64,000 nucleotides of DNA. Origin: Nipponacmea schrenckii. Its lineage: Eukaryota; Mollusca; Gastropoda; Lottiidae. The stretch spans positions 26,285,769-26,349,768 of the forward strand of contig JAUJPP010000007.1 in assembly GCA_030562195.1 (NCBI GenBank), given 5' to 3'. The notes beneath the pieces are model-generated. The model was not told the origin of the DNA and did no database searches. It worked only from the letters and a program-made list of their open reading frames with translations. Below, piece by piece: positions 27,901 to 38,602 of the stretch. The position numbers and the translations under genes were made by a program. Positions within the stretch are counted from its first letter, which is position 1, and each line of letters begins with the position of its first letter.

Positions 27901-29422
27901 AGTATCCACAATATTCCTCACAGTTTTCTCTCGCCCAGGCCTCGTATACCTTTACACACGAGGATTTTCCATACGACCGACATTTTTCATAACCAAGCTT
28001 ATCGTGGCACGTGGCTGAAATATTTAAAGAAAAGCATCCATTTTATTACAGTATATCAAATTTCAATTAATATATAAATTCATATAAAGATATCTGTCAT
28101 CAAAATCAACAAGGCAAACAATTAAGCAAATATTGTTGCCCTTGTAAGGGTCTGTGTTATGTTGTGTTTTTTTTTTTTTTATCCCGTCTGAACTTCATGT
28201 AAAGTTAAAAGTAATATTCAAGGTTGTTTATCAGCCAAGATCAGGTTAATGGTCAGATTGTGGAGTGTCAGATCATATGGAAACTGATAGGGATAGGCCT
28301 ATAATTAATTCGAGAAAAAGGGGGCTCTAGTACCACACATTGTATTCCCGAGTAGTTCACACACTACTCTGGGCAATATATGACTCATGCCAGACACACT
28401 GCCTGCTGCATTGGGTCCTCCATAAAAAGCCTTAATATATTTGTTAGATGGATCATTACCACTTTTTCATTGACTTATCTCAGAGTACAGAGTGGTCAAT
28501 GCCAGACAAATTACCCGCTGAATAATGCCCACAAGTGCAATGGCCAATTTGACTCGGATATAAATACTTTTGAATGAAAGTTAACATTATACCAACTGAT
28601 GGTCGTTCGGATGGGACACCGAGGTCCTGTGTGCTTACAGGTTGTGTATGTTAACAGATCCCTCGACAGATGGGATTCTCAAAAGAATAGACTAATGTCG
28701 CCGTCCTTGAGAAATTTCTCTCATTACACGATGCAATGGCGTTTCCAGTCTTCTTTTGTCCATTAGGTGCAGAAGAGTAGGACATAAAACTGCATATTAT
28801 TTGATTTGTAAAAAATCTGAATGGTCAAAGTATTACCATCATTTACTGTAGCATTCGAAATAGTGCCTTCTGAATTTGACCTCACCACACCACCTGAAAT
28901 CATATTTAATATTTTAAAAAAGGAGAAGAAATAAAGCCCATGAAAAATCTAATTAAGATAAGATGTTTGTAATATTATTTGAGCTTCTATCAGAATCTGC
29001 ACACTTATATATTGTTGTTCACAATCTGATTTCAAATACGCTATTAGGGACGGATAGGCCTACATAGGCCTAATTGAATTACAAGTATTTGCCCCAACGG
29101 CTTCTATTACTGTCTAGACTCAGCTTTGCAACTAGACTTACGCAGAATTTTCTTCCAGTACTCTCTTTTGTTCAAGTATGGAATTATCTACAGATGACGC
29201 AACCCTATCTACATTGTATATATTTCAGCTTATTCAATTATTAAATTGAGAAAAGGGGTTTAAATAGGCTACCTGAAAACTTTTTAGAAATGGAAGCTGT
29301 CCTCGCAATAATTTCAACAGCCAATAATTGTCTACTAAGCTATCAGAATCTTAACAACAAACTGTTTTGAAGAATGTTAAATACTTACAGAAAAGAGTCA
29401 AAAGTACAAATTTAACATACAT
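18962..29422 (-). CDS. Secreted multi-ShKT protein with VWC-like C-terminus, 327 residues, 11 exons
   Basis: Exons in coding order: 29422-29389, 28893-28837, 28014-27895, 22506-22381, 22090-22070, 21607-21442, 21110-21010, 20649-20626, 20251-20096, 19228-19114, 19025-18962. The sum is 984 nt, all phases match, and the stop is TAA. Residues 1-17 form a signal peptide (MYVKFVLLTLF then a small-residue cleavage region). Four ShKT-type six-cysteine modules follow: Cys33-69, 79-111, 133-166 and 172-207. Residues ~208-268 are a Gly/Pro/Thr-rich linker. A VWC-like module starts at Cys271 (271, 288, 292, 294, 304, 311, 312) and ends soon after the CC pair. Sequons are at Asn25 and Asn209. ShKT modules occur in many secreted animal proteins (extracellular matrix, mucosal and shell or byssus proteins, proteases), so the fold gives no specific function. 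In module 2 the fourth cysteine sits directly next to the fifth (107-108), which is not the usual C-x3-C spacing. Two exons are only 21 and 24 nt. One intron carries the large HINE array. Confidence 0.85.
22767..27585 (+). mobile_element. Large HINE/pearl-like array, B-type, inside an intron of the ShKT gene
   Basis: It starts with TTTTATACGCCCACATTATA, whose arms form a hairpin with ATGTGGTCGTATA, then (CCGT)n. Core units of ~155 bp contain 'TTGTGAACGCGATAGAGA', 'GATTTGAATGAAACTTGCTG', 'GATGAGATCTCGGACAAGTT' and 'TTTTTGAGTTATTGC'. Between 23881 and ~26540 the core includes five further internal left ends (see the higher-order repeat). After 26540 come six units of 'GTATCCACAATAGAGGCTAC' type. 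The terminal hairpin of the A-type right end (GCCAGTGGGCGTATGTTACC, then CTTGCC/GGCAAG) closes it at 27585. It is transcribed antisense to the gene and has no conserved ORF. Confidence 0.88.
23881..26960 (+). repeat. Higher-order tandem repeat of ~616 bp within the HINE array
   Basis: Five near-identical blocks each begin with TTTTTATACGTCCACATGG, at 23881, 24497, 25115, 25731 and 26345. Spacings are 616, 618, 616 and 614 bp. Each block holds one complete left-end hairpin, a (CCGT)n tract and four different ~150 bp core units. Differences between blocks are few (for example presence or absence of 'ATAGATA' before 'ATACAG' and of 'TATAT' before 'TGATGATATC'). The fifth block loses register after ~26544. 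Confidence 0.92.
27586..27860 (+). mobile_element. HINE/pearl-like B-type right-end fragment
   Basis: This fragment follows directly on the previous element's end. It contains B-type core units (TTGATGAGATCTTGAACAAG, CATCTGATTTGAAT) and ends with AAAGTGGGCGTATCTTGCTAGGCAACCGC. The same right end is found at 53516-53541. The junction suggests that the array 22767-27585 and this piece were one B-type element interrupted by an A-type right end, or two elements joined by deletion. Confidence 0.7.
28300..28800 (+). mobile_element. SINE-like element with a conserved-domain core
   Basis: The block around 28600-28640 (GGTCGTTCGGATGGGACACC then GAGGTCCTGTGTGC) resembles the central conserved domain found in several invertebrate SINEs (Nin-DC-like, recalled from general knowledge). 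The 3' part ends in the shared tail GGTGCAGAAGAGTAGGACAT AAAACT (28764-28790), also present downstream of FANCA. The 5' tRNA-like head is not clear. It lies in an intron of the ShKT gene. Confidence 0.45.
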
Positions 29423-29439
29423 CCCAATTTGTGGTGTAG

Positions 29440-30250
29440 TATAACAAGGTTTCGGGACTCAAATGGCTTAAGGATAGGCCTACGAAGGGTATGATATCTC
29501 TATAGGGCGACGGATTTTTGTATTGCTAGGAAGTTCTGATAATGATTGAAAGTTAGTCTAACCTTAGAGGTAGTATGCTATATTGTGAATGGGTGTTTCA
29601 CCACCACTGAGCTACACAGATAAGAAAAAATCAGATTTTAAATTTATAACGTGGCCTAGTCTTTTTCAGGCCTATTCTAGAATTTTGAAATTTTCGATAT
29701 TTTTTTTTGCAGTGTGTTCTATCGAACACACTGCTTTGTTTTCGTAATTTTTAAAAATTATGATTTTGTAACGAGTAGTCTTCAGCAACTATAATAGTAA
29801 CAACAACATTTTCAATGCCCTAGATATTCATTTTTGGTCTATTACTGGATGAATATAAATTGGAACGTTTTTGCTAAACCGGAAGTGCAAAATTAAAAAC
29901 TGTTCAAAAAACAGAAAATTGGTCATTGATGGCGCTTTTTTGCTTCAAGTTTGCTCGGATTTTCAATTTTAAAATCTTGCTCGAATATCTAATATGATAG
30001 CATTAAAAAAAATTCGAATTTCGAAAATTCATAGCACACATTTTTGATCCGAATTTTGCCAATTTTGGCCAATTTTTCTATTTTCTCGTGCATTTGTCCG
30101 ATTGATTTGAAATTTTTTGTGCTAAAACAGACCACAAAGGAAAACAATTTTGCTCAAACAAAAATTTTGCATCACTTCCGGTTTCCAAAAAATAAAGGTA
30201 TAAACTTCCGGTTAGCCCACTCATTAAGTATTGTCTGAATGTCACCAAAA
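29440..30250 (+). repeat. Upstream region of the ShKT gene with CTTCCGG-rich repeat and terminal hairpin
   Basis: This is 5' of the minus-strand ShKT gene. A perfect 11 bp hairpin, GCAGTGTGTTC-TATC-GAACACACTGC, lies at 29709-29734. Sequence with CCGGAAGTGCAAAAT and TTCCGGTT motifs follows (29878-30210). The hairpin-first layout parallels the HINE left ends, so this may be the left terminus of the CTTCCGG family. No promoter element could be assigned. Confidence 0.5.
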
Positions 30251-30471
30251 CTTATATTGATAGGTTTCTATCGATATGACTTAAAGAATGAAGGACACTT
30301 TTAGGGTAGGAATTGTTGATAGTTTGGCCACAAAATTGATATGACCCACTTTTGTAAAAATCAAAATTGGGCCTTAGGGTTAAATCTGAGTTGTGTGATA
30401 TTTGTATTTCTGGTAACTATAGTCGATTGTGCAAAAAAGTATGGGAAGGAATTTTTGAATTTCGATTTTGC

Positions 30472-33030
30472 TTTTTATACGCCCACATGAAATGGGGGGC
30501 GTATATTGTCGTCACCCACATCCGTCCGTCCGTCCGTCCGTCCACAATTGCTCGTAAACACTCTACACGGTGTAATTCTTGACGGATTTAGATGAAACTT
30601 AATATGAGTGTTTATGATCACGCAAGGATGAACCCTATTGAAAATCAGCGAAATCGGAAAAAAAATTAGTATGAGTTCGTGCCCTTGTTCTTGAATGGCT
30701 CGTAAACACTCTACAACGTGCAATTCTTGACCGATTTTGATGAAACTTGGTGTGAGAGTATCTTATAACTCAAGGATAAACCCTATCGAAAATCAGCGAA
30801 ATCGAAAAACATTTAGTATGAGTTATTGCCCTTGTTCTTGAAAACGCGTTCAATTTTAGCTTGTGAACACTCTTGAGAGAACAATTTTTATACGCCCACA
30901 TGAAATGGGGGGCGTATATTGTCGTCACCCACATCCGTCCGTCCGTCGGTCCGTCCGTCCGTCCACAATTGCTCGTAAACACTCTACACAGTGTTATTCT
31001 TGACGGATTTAGATGAAACTTAATATGAGTGTTTATGATCACGCAAGGATGAACCCTATTGAAAATCAGCGAAATCGGACAACAATTAGTATGAGTTCGT
31101 GCCCTTGTTCTTGAATGTCTCGTAAACACTCTACAACGTACAATTCTTGACCGATTTTGATGAAACTTGGTGTGAGAGTATGTTATAACTCAAGGATAAA
31201 CCCTATCGAAAATCAGCGAAATCGAAAAACATTTAGTATGAGTTATTGCCCTTGTTCTTGAAAACGCGTTCAATTTTAACTTGTAAACACTCTTGAGAGA
31301 ACAATTTTTAATGGATTTTAATGAAACTTGGCCGGAGTATTTGTTATCACCCAAGGATGAAGCCTATTGAAAACCAGTCAAATCGGAAAAAAAATTAATA
31401 TCAGTTATTGCCCTTGTTTTTGAAAACGCGTTCAATTTTTAGCTTGTAAACACTCTACAAAGCACAGTTATTGACCGATTTTGACGAAACTTGCTGAAAT
31501 TGTTTAATATCACCCAAGAATGAACCCTTTTGAAAATAGCACATATCGAAATATATTTAATAGGAATTATTGCCCTTGTTCTATAAAATGTGTTGGATTA
31601 TTGTCTCGTAAACACTCTACATGTCACAATTCTTGAGCGATTTTGACATAACTTGGCATGAGTATTTGTAATCACCTAAGGATGAACCCTATTGAAATTC
31701 AGTTAAATCGAAAAATATTTAGTATCAGTTATTGCGTTCAATTTTAGCTTGTAAACATTCTAGAAAGAACAATTCTTAATGGATTTTGATAAAACTTGGC
31801 TTGAGAATTTGTTTTTACCCAAGGATGAACCTTTTTGAAAATCAAATAAATCGAAATATATTTAGTGTCAGTTATTGCCCTTGTGTTTGAAAACGGGTTT
31901 AACTTTTTGGCTAATAAACACTCTAGAAGGTACAATTCATGACCAATGTTGACAAAACTCACTGAAATTGTTGGATATCGCAAGGGATGAGCCTAATTGA
32001 AAATTAAAAATATCAAAATATATCTAATATGAATTAGTGCCCTTGTTCTTTTAAACGCGTTCGATTTTTGCCTCGTAAACACTCTACATGGCACAATTCT
32101 TGATGGATTTCGATGAAACTTGGTGTGAGAGTGTGTTATAACTCAAGGATGAACCCTATTGAAAATCAGCGAAATCGAAAAAAATTTTAGTATGAGTTAC
32201 TGCCCTTGTTCTTGAAAACGCATTCAATTTTAGCTTGTAAACATTCTAGAAAGAACTATTCTTAATGGATTTTGATTAACTTTGGCTTGAGTATTTGTTT
32301 GTTTTTACCCAAGGATGAACCCTATTATAAATCAAATAAATAGAAATATTTAGTGTCAGTTATAGCCCTTGTTCTTGAAAACGCGTTCAATTTTAGCTTG
32401 TAAACACTCTAGAAAGAACAATTTTTAATGGATTTTGATGTAACTTGGCTGTGTTATTTGTTGTCTCCTAAGGATGAACCCTATTGAAAATCGAAAAATA
32501 TTTAGTACAAGTTATTGACCTTGTTTTTGAAAACGCGTTAACTCGTAAACACTCTAGAAAGAACAATTTTGAATGGATTTTGATGAAACTTGGCTTTAGT
32601 ATTTGTTTTCTCACAAGGATAAACCCTATTGAAAATCAGATAAATCGAAAAATATTTAGTGTCAGTTATTGCGCCTGTTTTCAAAAACGCTTTCAACTTT
32701 TGGCTCGTGGACACTCTAAATAATTCCTTTTAGACAAAACTAGCTGAAATTGTTTAATATCAACCAAGGATGAGCCTTATTAAGAATTAAAAATATCAAA
32801 ATATTATTAAGGGTAAACCCTATTGCAAATCATAAAAATACCGAAAAATATTTAATGAGTTGTTAATAGGTACAATTCTTGACAGTTTTTAATGAAACTA
32901 GAGACCCTAGAAAAAAATAGGTTGGAAGGTTGAATATTTCATTCCACTTATTGTAACCTTACTGAAAAGTTTTTATTTGAAATAAATGCTGCCAGTGGGC
33001 GTATATTACCTTGCCTGGCAAGCTATCTTT
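30472..33030 (+). mobile_element. HINE/pearl-like element, A-type, with duplicated left end
   Basis: Left ends (TTTTTATACGCCCACATGAA, hairpin with GGGGGGCGTATA, then ACATCCGTCCGTCC) occur at 30472 and 30885, each followed by 'TTGCTCGTAAACACTCTACAC'. The 413 bp between them repeats almost exactly. About thirteen A-type core units follow, then the standard right end GCTGCCAGTGGGCGTATATT ACC, the CTTGCC/GGCAAG hairpin and CTATCTTT at 33030. No coding content. Confidence 0.9.
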
Positions 33031-33039
33031 TGCAATTTC

Positions 33040-36000
33040 CGGTTGAATTTTTTCAGTAATTGTTAAAAGTTTCAAGGCTCATACCTTGTGACCTTGACCT
33101 TTGAAGACATCGAGGCCTGAATGCAAGATATACCTCTTGATCAAATCTATCCAATGGTATATTCATTTTTGTTCTCCTATGTTTACTTCCGGTTTTATAG
33201 CTCTCCGAAACTAGTCATAATATACGTTTTGTTATTAATATCAACCGTTTGATAAGGGAGGTAATTTGATCTTTGCGAAATACACAATAATTAAAAAATT
33301 GGTTAATCTATTTAATCCAGCCAACTTAAAATTATTCTAATAATTTAAGAATATTGTTAACAAAATACTGCTTATAAAGGTTAGATTCAATAAATGTATT
33401 TTACATGTACCGGTATTTTAAAACATCTTTTTATTTTTACCACTCATAACTTTTACAAAAAACTTTGATATTGAATTAAGTCTGTTGGAAGGAATATACC
33501 GAATATAATCAATCCACTGCGTCTATATCTATACAGATTTGAGAGCAGTGGGTTAACTCTCCTACAGCTATATGGGGCCTTAGGGGTTAATCGGACAACT
33601 GTAATTTTGATGTCTATGTCATCTTCAATCGACTGCTAACAAATCTCAGACAGCTGAATTTCGATTTAGCTTTTCCTTTATTTCCGGTTCGATATTTTTA
33701 ATACGTGCCTAAATTTCGAAGGTCAATATCTCGTGATCTTGACCTTTGGTGACCTTATGACCTTTATAAAAGTTATTGCCCCTTGTCAAGACCTATCTAT
33801 TGATGTCTTCATTTTTGTTGTGCAATGTCAACTTCCGGTTTACAGCCATTTGAAAATCGCAATTTCAAACTTTGAAGAGCTCTGTCACGTGACCTAATTT
33901 ACGTACGTCGAAATTTCTTTCTTTTTTTTATTACACATAATCCTTTCTTTCCAATGATGTATAACACTTGATATTTTAATAAAAATTGCGCTTTTTAGAA
34001 TTTGAAAATTTTGTTCTCTGTTCAATAGTAACTGTGCGTGATTTTTGGCGGGAAAAAGCACGTGTTTTTTTAATTACATATTTTTATGATAGTCGACAAA
34101 TTCTTTTAAAGATTTGATAGAACATGACAAACAGAGAAAAAAAGTGATTAAAACGGACCCGGAAGTAACACTTAAACAGTCATCTTGGTTACAGCAACTT
34201 TTCTTTAAATAAATATATTTCACCAAGTCGTCATCCGATTTGCACTATTTTGATGTCTATGGAGTCTTTAGTCGATTGCTAACAAAATTCTAAGATTGAG
34301 TTTTTGAATTTCGATCAGGATTCGTTTTTTGTTTCCGGTTAAATAATTTCAGAAATGTCAAAATCTTCTATAGCCCATACCTCATGAATACCGGTACCTT
34401 GTTTTGTTTTCGATAGGTAGTACCTATTATTTTTGATAAAATAAAATCTAGTTTAATATTTCGTCGTAAGTGCAAATCTTGTAATGTCTGATTTATATTG
34501 ACGAATCAATGTGTCTCAATTCGTATTGTAAATAAGCCCTGCTAGTTTATTTTCATACTTTAAAAGTCGACAATGGAGATAACTTAATATTAAAACTTAT
34601 GAAGTATTTAGGAAAATTATTTAATTAAGCTAATTTATCAAACTCTGAAATTTATTATTAATTGTATAATGTTGTCAATGTTAACAAAATGCCCTTGTTT
34701 GATATTCTAAATTGATTCGTTTGTCTTTTTGTAATTTATGTGTAATTTATTAAGTGACCAGTCGTTTATTTTTTTTTTCCCCGATTCTAGTCCGAGTCCA
34801 CAGCCATAACTGCAAATGACACACATAATCTGACATGATAATCTTACATGAAATGTGTGTCATTAGTGGATGAATGTAAAATGACGCATTTGTGCCCAAC
34901 CGGAAGTGACGTACCTTAAAATACGCATTTTCGTTTTTTTGACTCTACCGATCTAATTCTGAACCGATTTTGACCGCGTTTTTTTTATTCTATGTTTTAG
35001 GGATAATCGCTACATTATAGCAGTTTCACAATATGGAAATTTTGACTTTTGTCGCTGACTTTTTGTAATTTAAATTGAACACTTTTTTAAACTTCTACAA
35101 TTTTGAAATGATCAAAATAAAAATTTGCAGGTAGATAGACATTTTGTTTGTCAACATATTTCCGTTTTCGACATTACTTCCGGTTTTGACGTCATTCGAC
35201 TCTAAACTTGAAAAACCAACTTCCGGATTTATTAAGATATTTGAATTTTTTTTTTGCAATTAGTTACTATTAACTCATAATGATTCAATAATTAACAAAA
35301 ATTGACCCGGAAGTAACAGTCCAGCCGCCATCATTAACTACTTACTTTTGTAAAACGAAAAATGGGGCCTTAGGGGTTAATCGGACAATTGTAATTTTGA
35401 TGTCAATGTAATCTTCAATTGATTGCTAACAATTTTCAGGAAGCCGAATTTTGAATTTCGATTTTGCTTTTCCTTTATTTCCGGTTATATTTTTTCACCA
35501 AGTGCCTAATTTTCGAAGGTTAATATCTCGCGACCTTGACCTTTGGTGACCTGCACAAAAGTTCTTGCCCTTGTCAAGACCTTTCTATTGATGTCTTCAT
35601 TTTTTATGTGCAATGTCAACTTCCGGTTTAACAGCCATTTGAAAATCGCAATTTTTAACTTTGAAGAGCTGTCACGTGACCTAATTTACATACGTCAATG
35701 TTTCTTTCATGCCCTTATTACACGTAATCTATTCTTTCCAATGATGTATAACACTTGATATTTTGATCAAAATTGCGCTTTTGAGAATTTGAAAATTTTG
35801 TTCTAAGTTCTATAGTAATTGTGCGTGATTTATAAAAGAGCACGTGTTTTTTTAAATTACGTATTTTTACGAAAGTCGTCAAATTCGTCAATAGATATGA
35901 TAGAGCATGATAAAGAAAGATAACAAAGTGAAAAAAATTGAACCAGAAGTAACACTTAAACCGCTATCGTGAAATGACTAACTTTTGTAAAACGAAAAAT

Positions 36001-36290
36001 GGGGCCTTAGGGGTTAATCGGACAACTGTAATTTTGATGTCTATATCATCTTCAATCGACTGCTAACAAATCTCAGGGAGCCGAACTTTGAATTTCGATT
36101 TAGATTTTCCTTTATTTCCGGTTCTATATTTTTAATACAGGCCTTAATTTCGAAGGTCAATATCTCGTGACCTTGACCTTTGGTGACCTTATGACCTCCA
36201 CAAAAGTTATTGCCCTTGTCGAGACCTATCTATTGATGTCTTCATTTTTGTTGTGCAATGTCAACTTCCGGTTTTACTGCCATTTGAAAA
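33040..36290 (+). repeat. CTTCCGG-rich interspersed repeat cluster, about three copies
   Basis: Three tandem or nested copies (about 33572-34020, 35363-35860 and 35999-36290) share GGGGCCTTAGGGGTTAATCG, 'TTTTGATGTCTAT', 'CGACTGCTAACAAATCTCAG', 'GTGACCTTGACCTTTGGTGA', 'ATTGATGTCTTCATTTT' and 'CACGTGACCTAATTTAC'. The last copy stops at 'GCCATTTGAAAA', where the second copy of a 40 bp direct repeat begins. Open frames are not conserved. Another copy lies at 1027-2110 in reverse. Confidence 0.75.
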
Positions 36291-36329
36291 TTTATGTGTA
36301 ATTTATTAAGTGACCAGTCGTTTATTTTT
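34734..36329. repeat. Pair of perfect 40 bp direct repeats bracketing a 1.5 kb segment
   Basis: The 40 bases at 34734-34773 (starting ATTTATGTGTAATTTATTAA, ending GTTTATTTTT) recur without mismatch at 36290-36329. They bracket 34774-36289, which is repeat DNA. This is either an unusually long target duplication or the trace of a tandem duplication or recombination. Confidence 0.8.
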
Positions 36330-38602
36330 ATCAAAATTCAACTAGTCTAACGATTGTTGTACAGGTTGATGTAACTTGAAAGATGCAAACTATGTATCTG
36401 TTCTACTATAGAACAGGCATTGTTGTAAATCTATAATGATGAATAATGTATCTGACGTCCAAAGAACATTAACAGCGGTTAAAAAGGGACACGCACTGCA
36501 TCAATACCGTTCACTGTTCTAGTTTTTTTTTGTATTCAGTATGGGTCCATTTCATTCACTTATCCGTGAATAAGCAGATTGAGCAGGCTATAAATCCCTG
36601 AATTTACCACGTGATGATATCGTTAAAATATGTATGAGTTGTTAAGTTCCATAAATTCATGAGTAGCCTATTTTAGAAATATAATTGTTTTACGCACCAC
36701 GCCATAAATGCATTTAAAGAAACAATGACCGGATAAACGATGGTGAGGTGTGTACACCAAAGTGTTTAGGCCCACTTGTTACAGGATAATGTAAAAGGGA
36801 AGTAACTTAAGATAAATATTTCCAGCATTTATAATATCTATCGCCTGTAGGCCTATGGAGGATCTCCTGGGAAAGAAATTTTATTATGCTCTCAAGTGGA
36901 CTTAGTCCGCTAATTCATTTGCCATCTATTTCCATGTTAAATCACAAAATTCAACCTTCTTGAACTTTTTCCAGAAATCTCGTTGAAAACTTTCTTATAT
37001 GCCACATGAAAGCCAGGCCAATACTTGGTTTCTGTACAAAAATCCAATATAGCATGACCATGAAAATTTTGAACTAAACAAAATGAAAGTAAACCACTAC
37101 ATTTTATCAACATCCGCTTGACTGTCACTGCACAGAAAACCAATATTTTTAGAAATAACCTTCCGCCAATTAAATTTCTCATTATCTCAGAAATTCTGAA
37201 AGAAAATGCAATTTCAGACATCAAATTTCAAATCTAGACCAAAAATTAGTCCAAAATGGGCATGCAAACACCCCCAAAGGAAGGGAGAAAGAGGATTTCT
37301 AAAAATAGAACGGACTCAATTCGTATGTTTTAGTGGTCCGAGTCCAAGTGCGTGATTTTAGTATTTTACTAAATTGATTTACCTCCCGTCAACCCTTCAA
37401 CTGTCCTTACTAGTCTCGGACTAGTTAAGTGATAAAATGTTTAAACATGATAATAACATTAATCCTTTCCACAATGTTCTGCTTTGTATGATCTGACGTA
37501 CAAAATCTGAACGAACTTACGGGGATGCCTAAGACCCACTTGTATTACGGTATGTTCAGGCTGATGAAAACACGGACAATAGGGCCTATTAAAGGATTGG
37601 GGAAGCCTAATAAAGCCGTTATAGACATACCGTCCATAGGCGATTTCCGCTACCGCCAATTTAGGCGATTATAATCTAATCTTCTATTATAAACTTCCAG
37701 AAGTAAAATGTTGATGGATATTATGACTTCTTGTATGGCCCAGATCTTGGCTACTTAATTTTAAATCTATTTCAAAATTGAGTTAACTCATGGACATGGG
37801 TCGACGATCTGCATCACAATAGGGCCTACGAGAAGAAGATACAGTATCATATAATTTTCTTTTTATCATTGTAGTGTTGTGCGCCAATGAAAATCATACT
37901 GAAATAAAATTCATGAGGCCTGGACCTTGACACATAGGGTCATAGGCTATATGAATGATAAGCTGTAGCCTACAGATAGGCAGCCTATAAAATGGCTTTT
38001 AATTTCCCATTAATCGTTTTAATATTTAATGCCTTTACGGCCGATTGAGTTTAGTTGTATAAATTATCTTTATGGCAAAAATATTCAAGTCATGGTCAAT
38101 TTATTCAGATTCTATTTTTATGAAACTGTTAGAGGTCCAAATGGTCTAGGGTTATATAACAACTCTATGTGGGCAAGGTTCGTGTTGTTATTATTATCTT
38201 ATGCAATTATAACCGTTATAGGCCTAATTTTACGATGTATTACTGGGTTTTCTTGGATACACGTGCAAATATTTAACTTTACCAAATATCTGACTAATAA
38301 TTTTCTATTATTTTATATAAACAAATATCCTGTGATAACATAATCTAAAAAAAACCACTGGCCTAGGCTTCAAAGTAAAGATTTATGTCAATACAAGGAA
38401 AGGTACATTCTTTAACTGAACCCGGGTCATTCGGATGAACACGATCAGACTGTAAGTAGTACACAGAGGCGAACGAACTGCGCCCAACTGTGACCTTCGA
38501 CTTATTATCCGGCAAAACGACATCAGTCCTGTCCTGGATTTTGGTGAGACTATAAATTATACTTGATCCACGACATTCGTCATGGCATCGATAAGAACAT
38601 GT
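36330..38602. other. Intergenic region upstream of the DyP gene
   Basis: No gene is supported here. The segment 36925-37297 is a copy, in reverse orientation, of the repeat at 63036-63400. An open frame at 38029-38343 (104 codons, plus) and one at 38363-38665 (minus) lack family, splice or homology support. The interval 38343-38602 should hold the DyP promoter, but no clear TATA box was seen. Confidence 0.45.
36925..37297 (-). repeat. Dispersed repeat, inverted relative to the copy at 63036-63400
   Basis: The reverse complement reads AAATCCTCTTTCTCCCTTCC, then TTTGAAATTTGATGTCTGAA, TTTAATTGGCGGAAGGTTAT and TTTCATGTGGCATAT in the same order as 63036-63400. Identity by eye is high. The copy here has a 95-codon frame on the minus strand that is disrupted in the other copy (a deletion after TTTCTAAAAATA). 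I do not recognise the family. Confidence 0.75.

Noticed and set aside
30475..31129. Open frames of 60-130 codons on both strands within HINEs, with recurring segments such as 'RVFTSQKLNAFSKTRAITD' and 'MWTYIVVAPVRPSVRRSV'
   Set aside because: They are translations of the ~145-155 bp core repeats, hairpin and CCGT tract. Copies are interrupted at different places, there is no start or splice context, and similarity tracks the DNA repeat.
38029..38343. 104-codon plus-strand frame with a hydrophobic stretch
   Set aside because: AT-rich, no Kozak-like start, no splice sites or recognisable domain, and it lies in an intergenic region. Probably chance.
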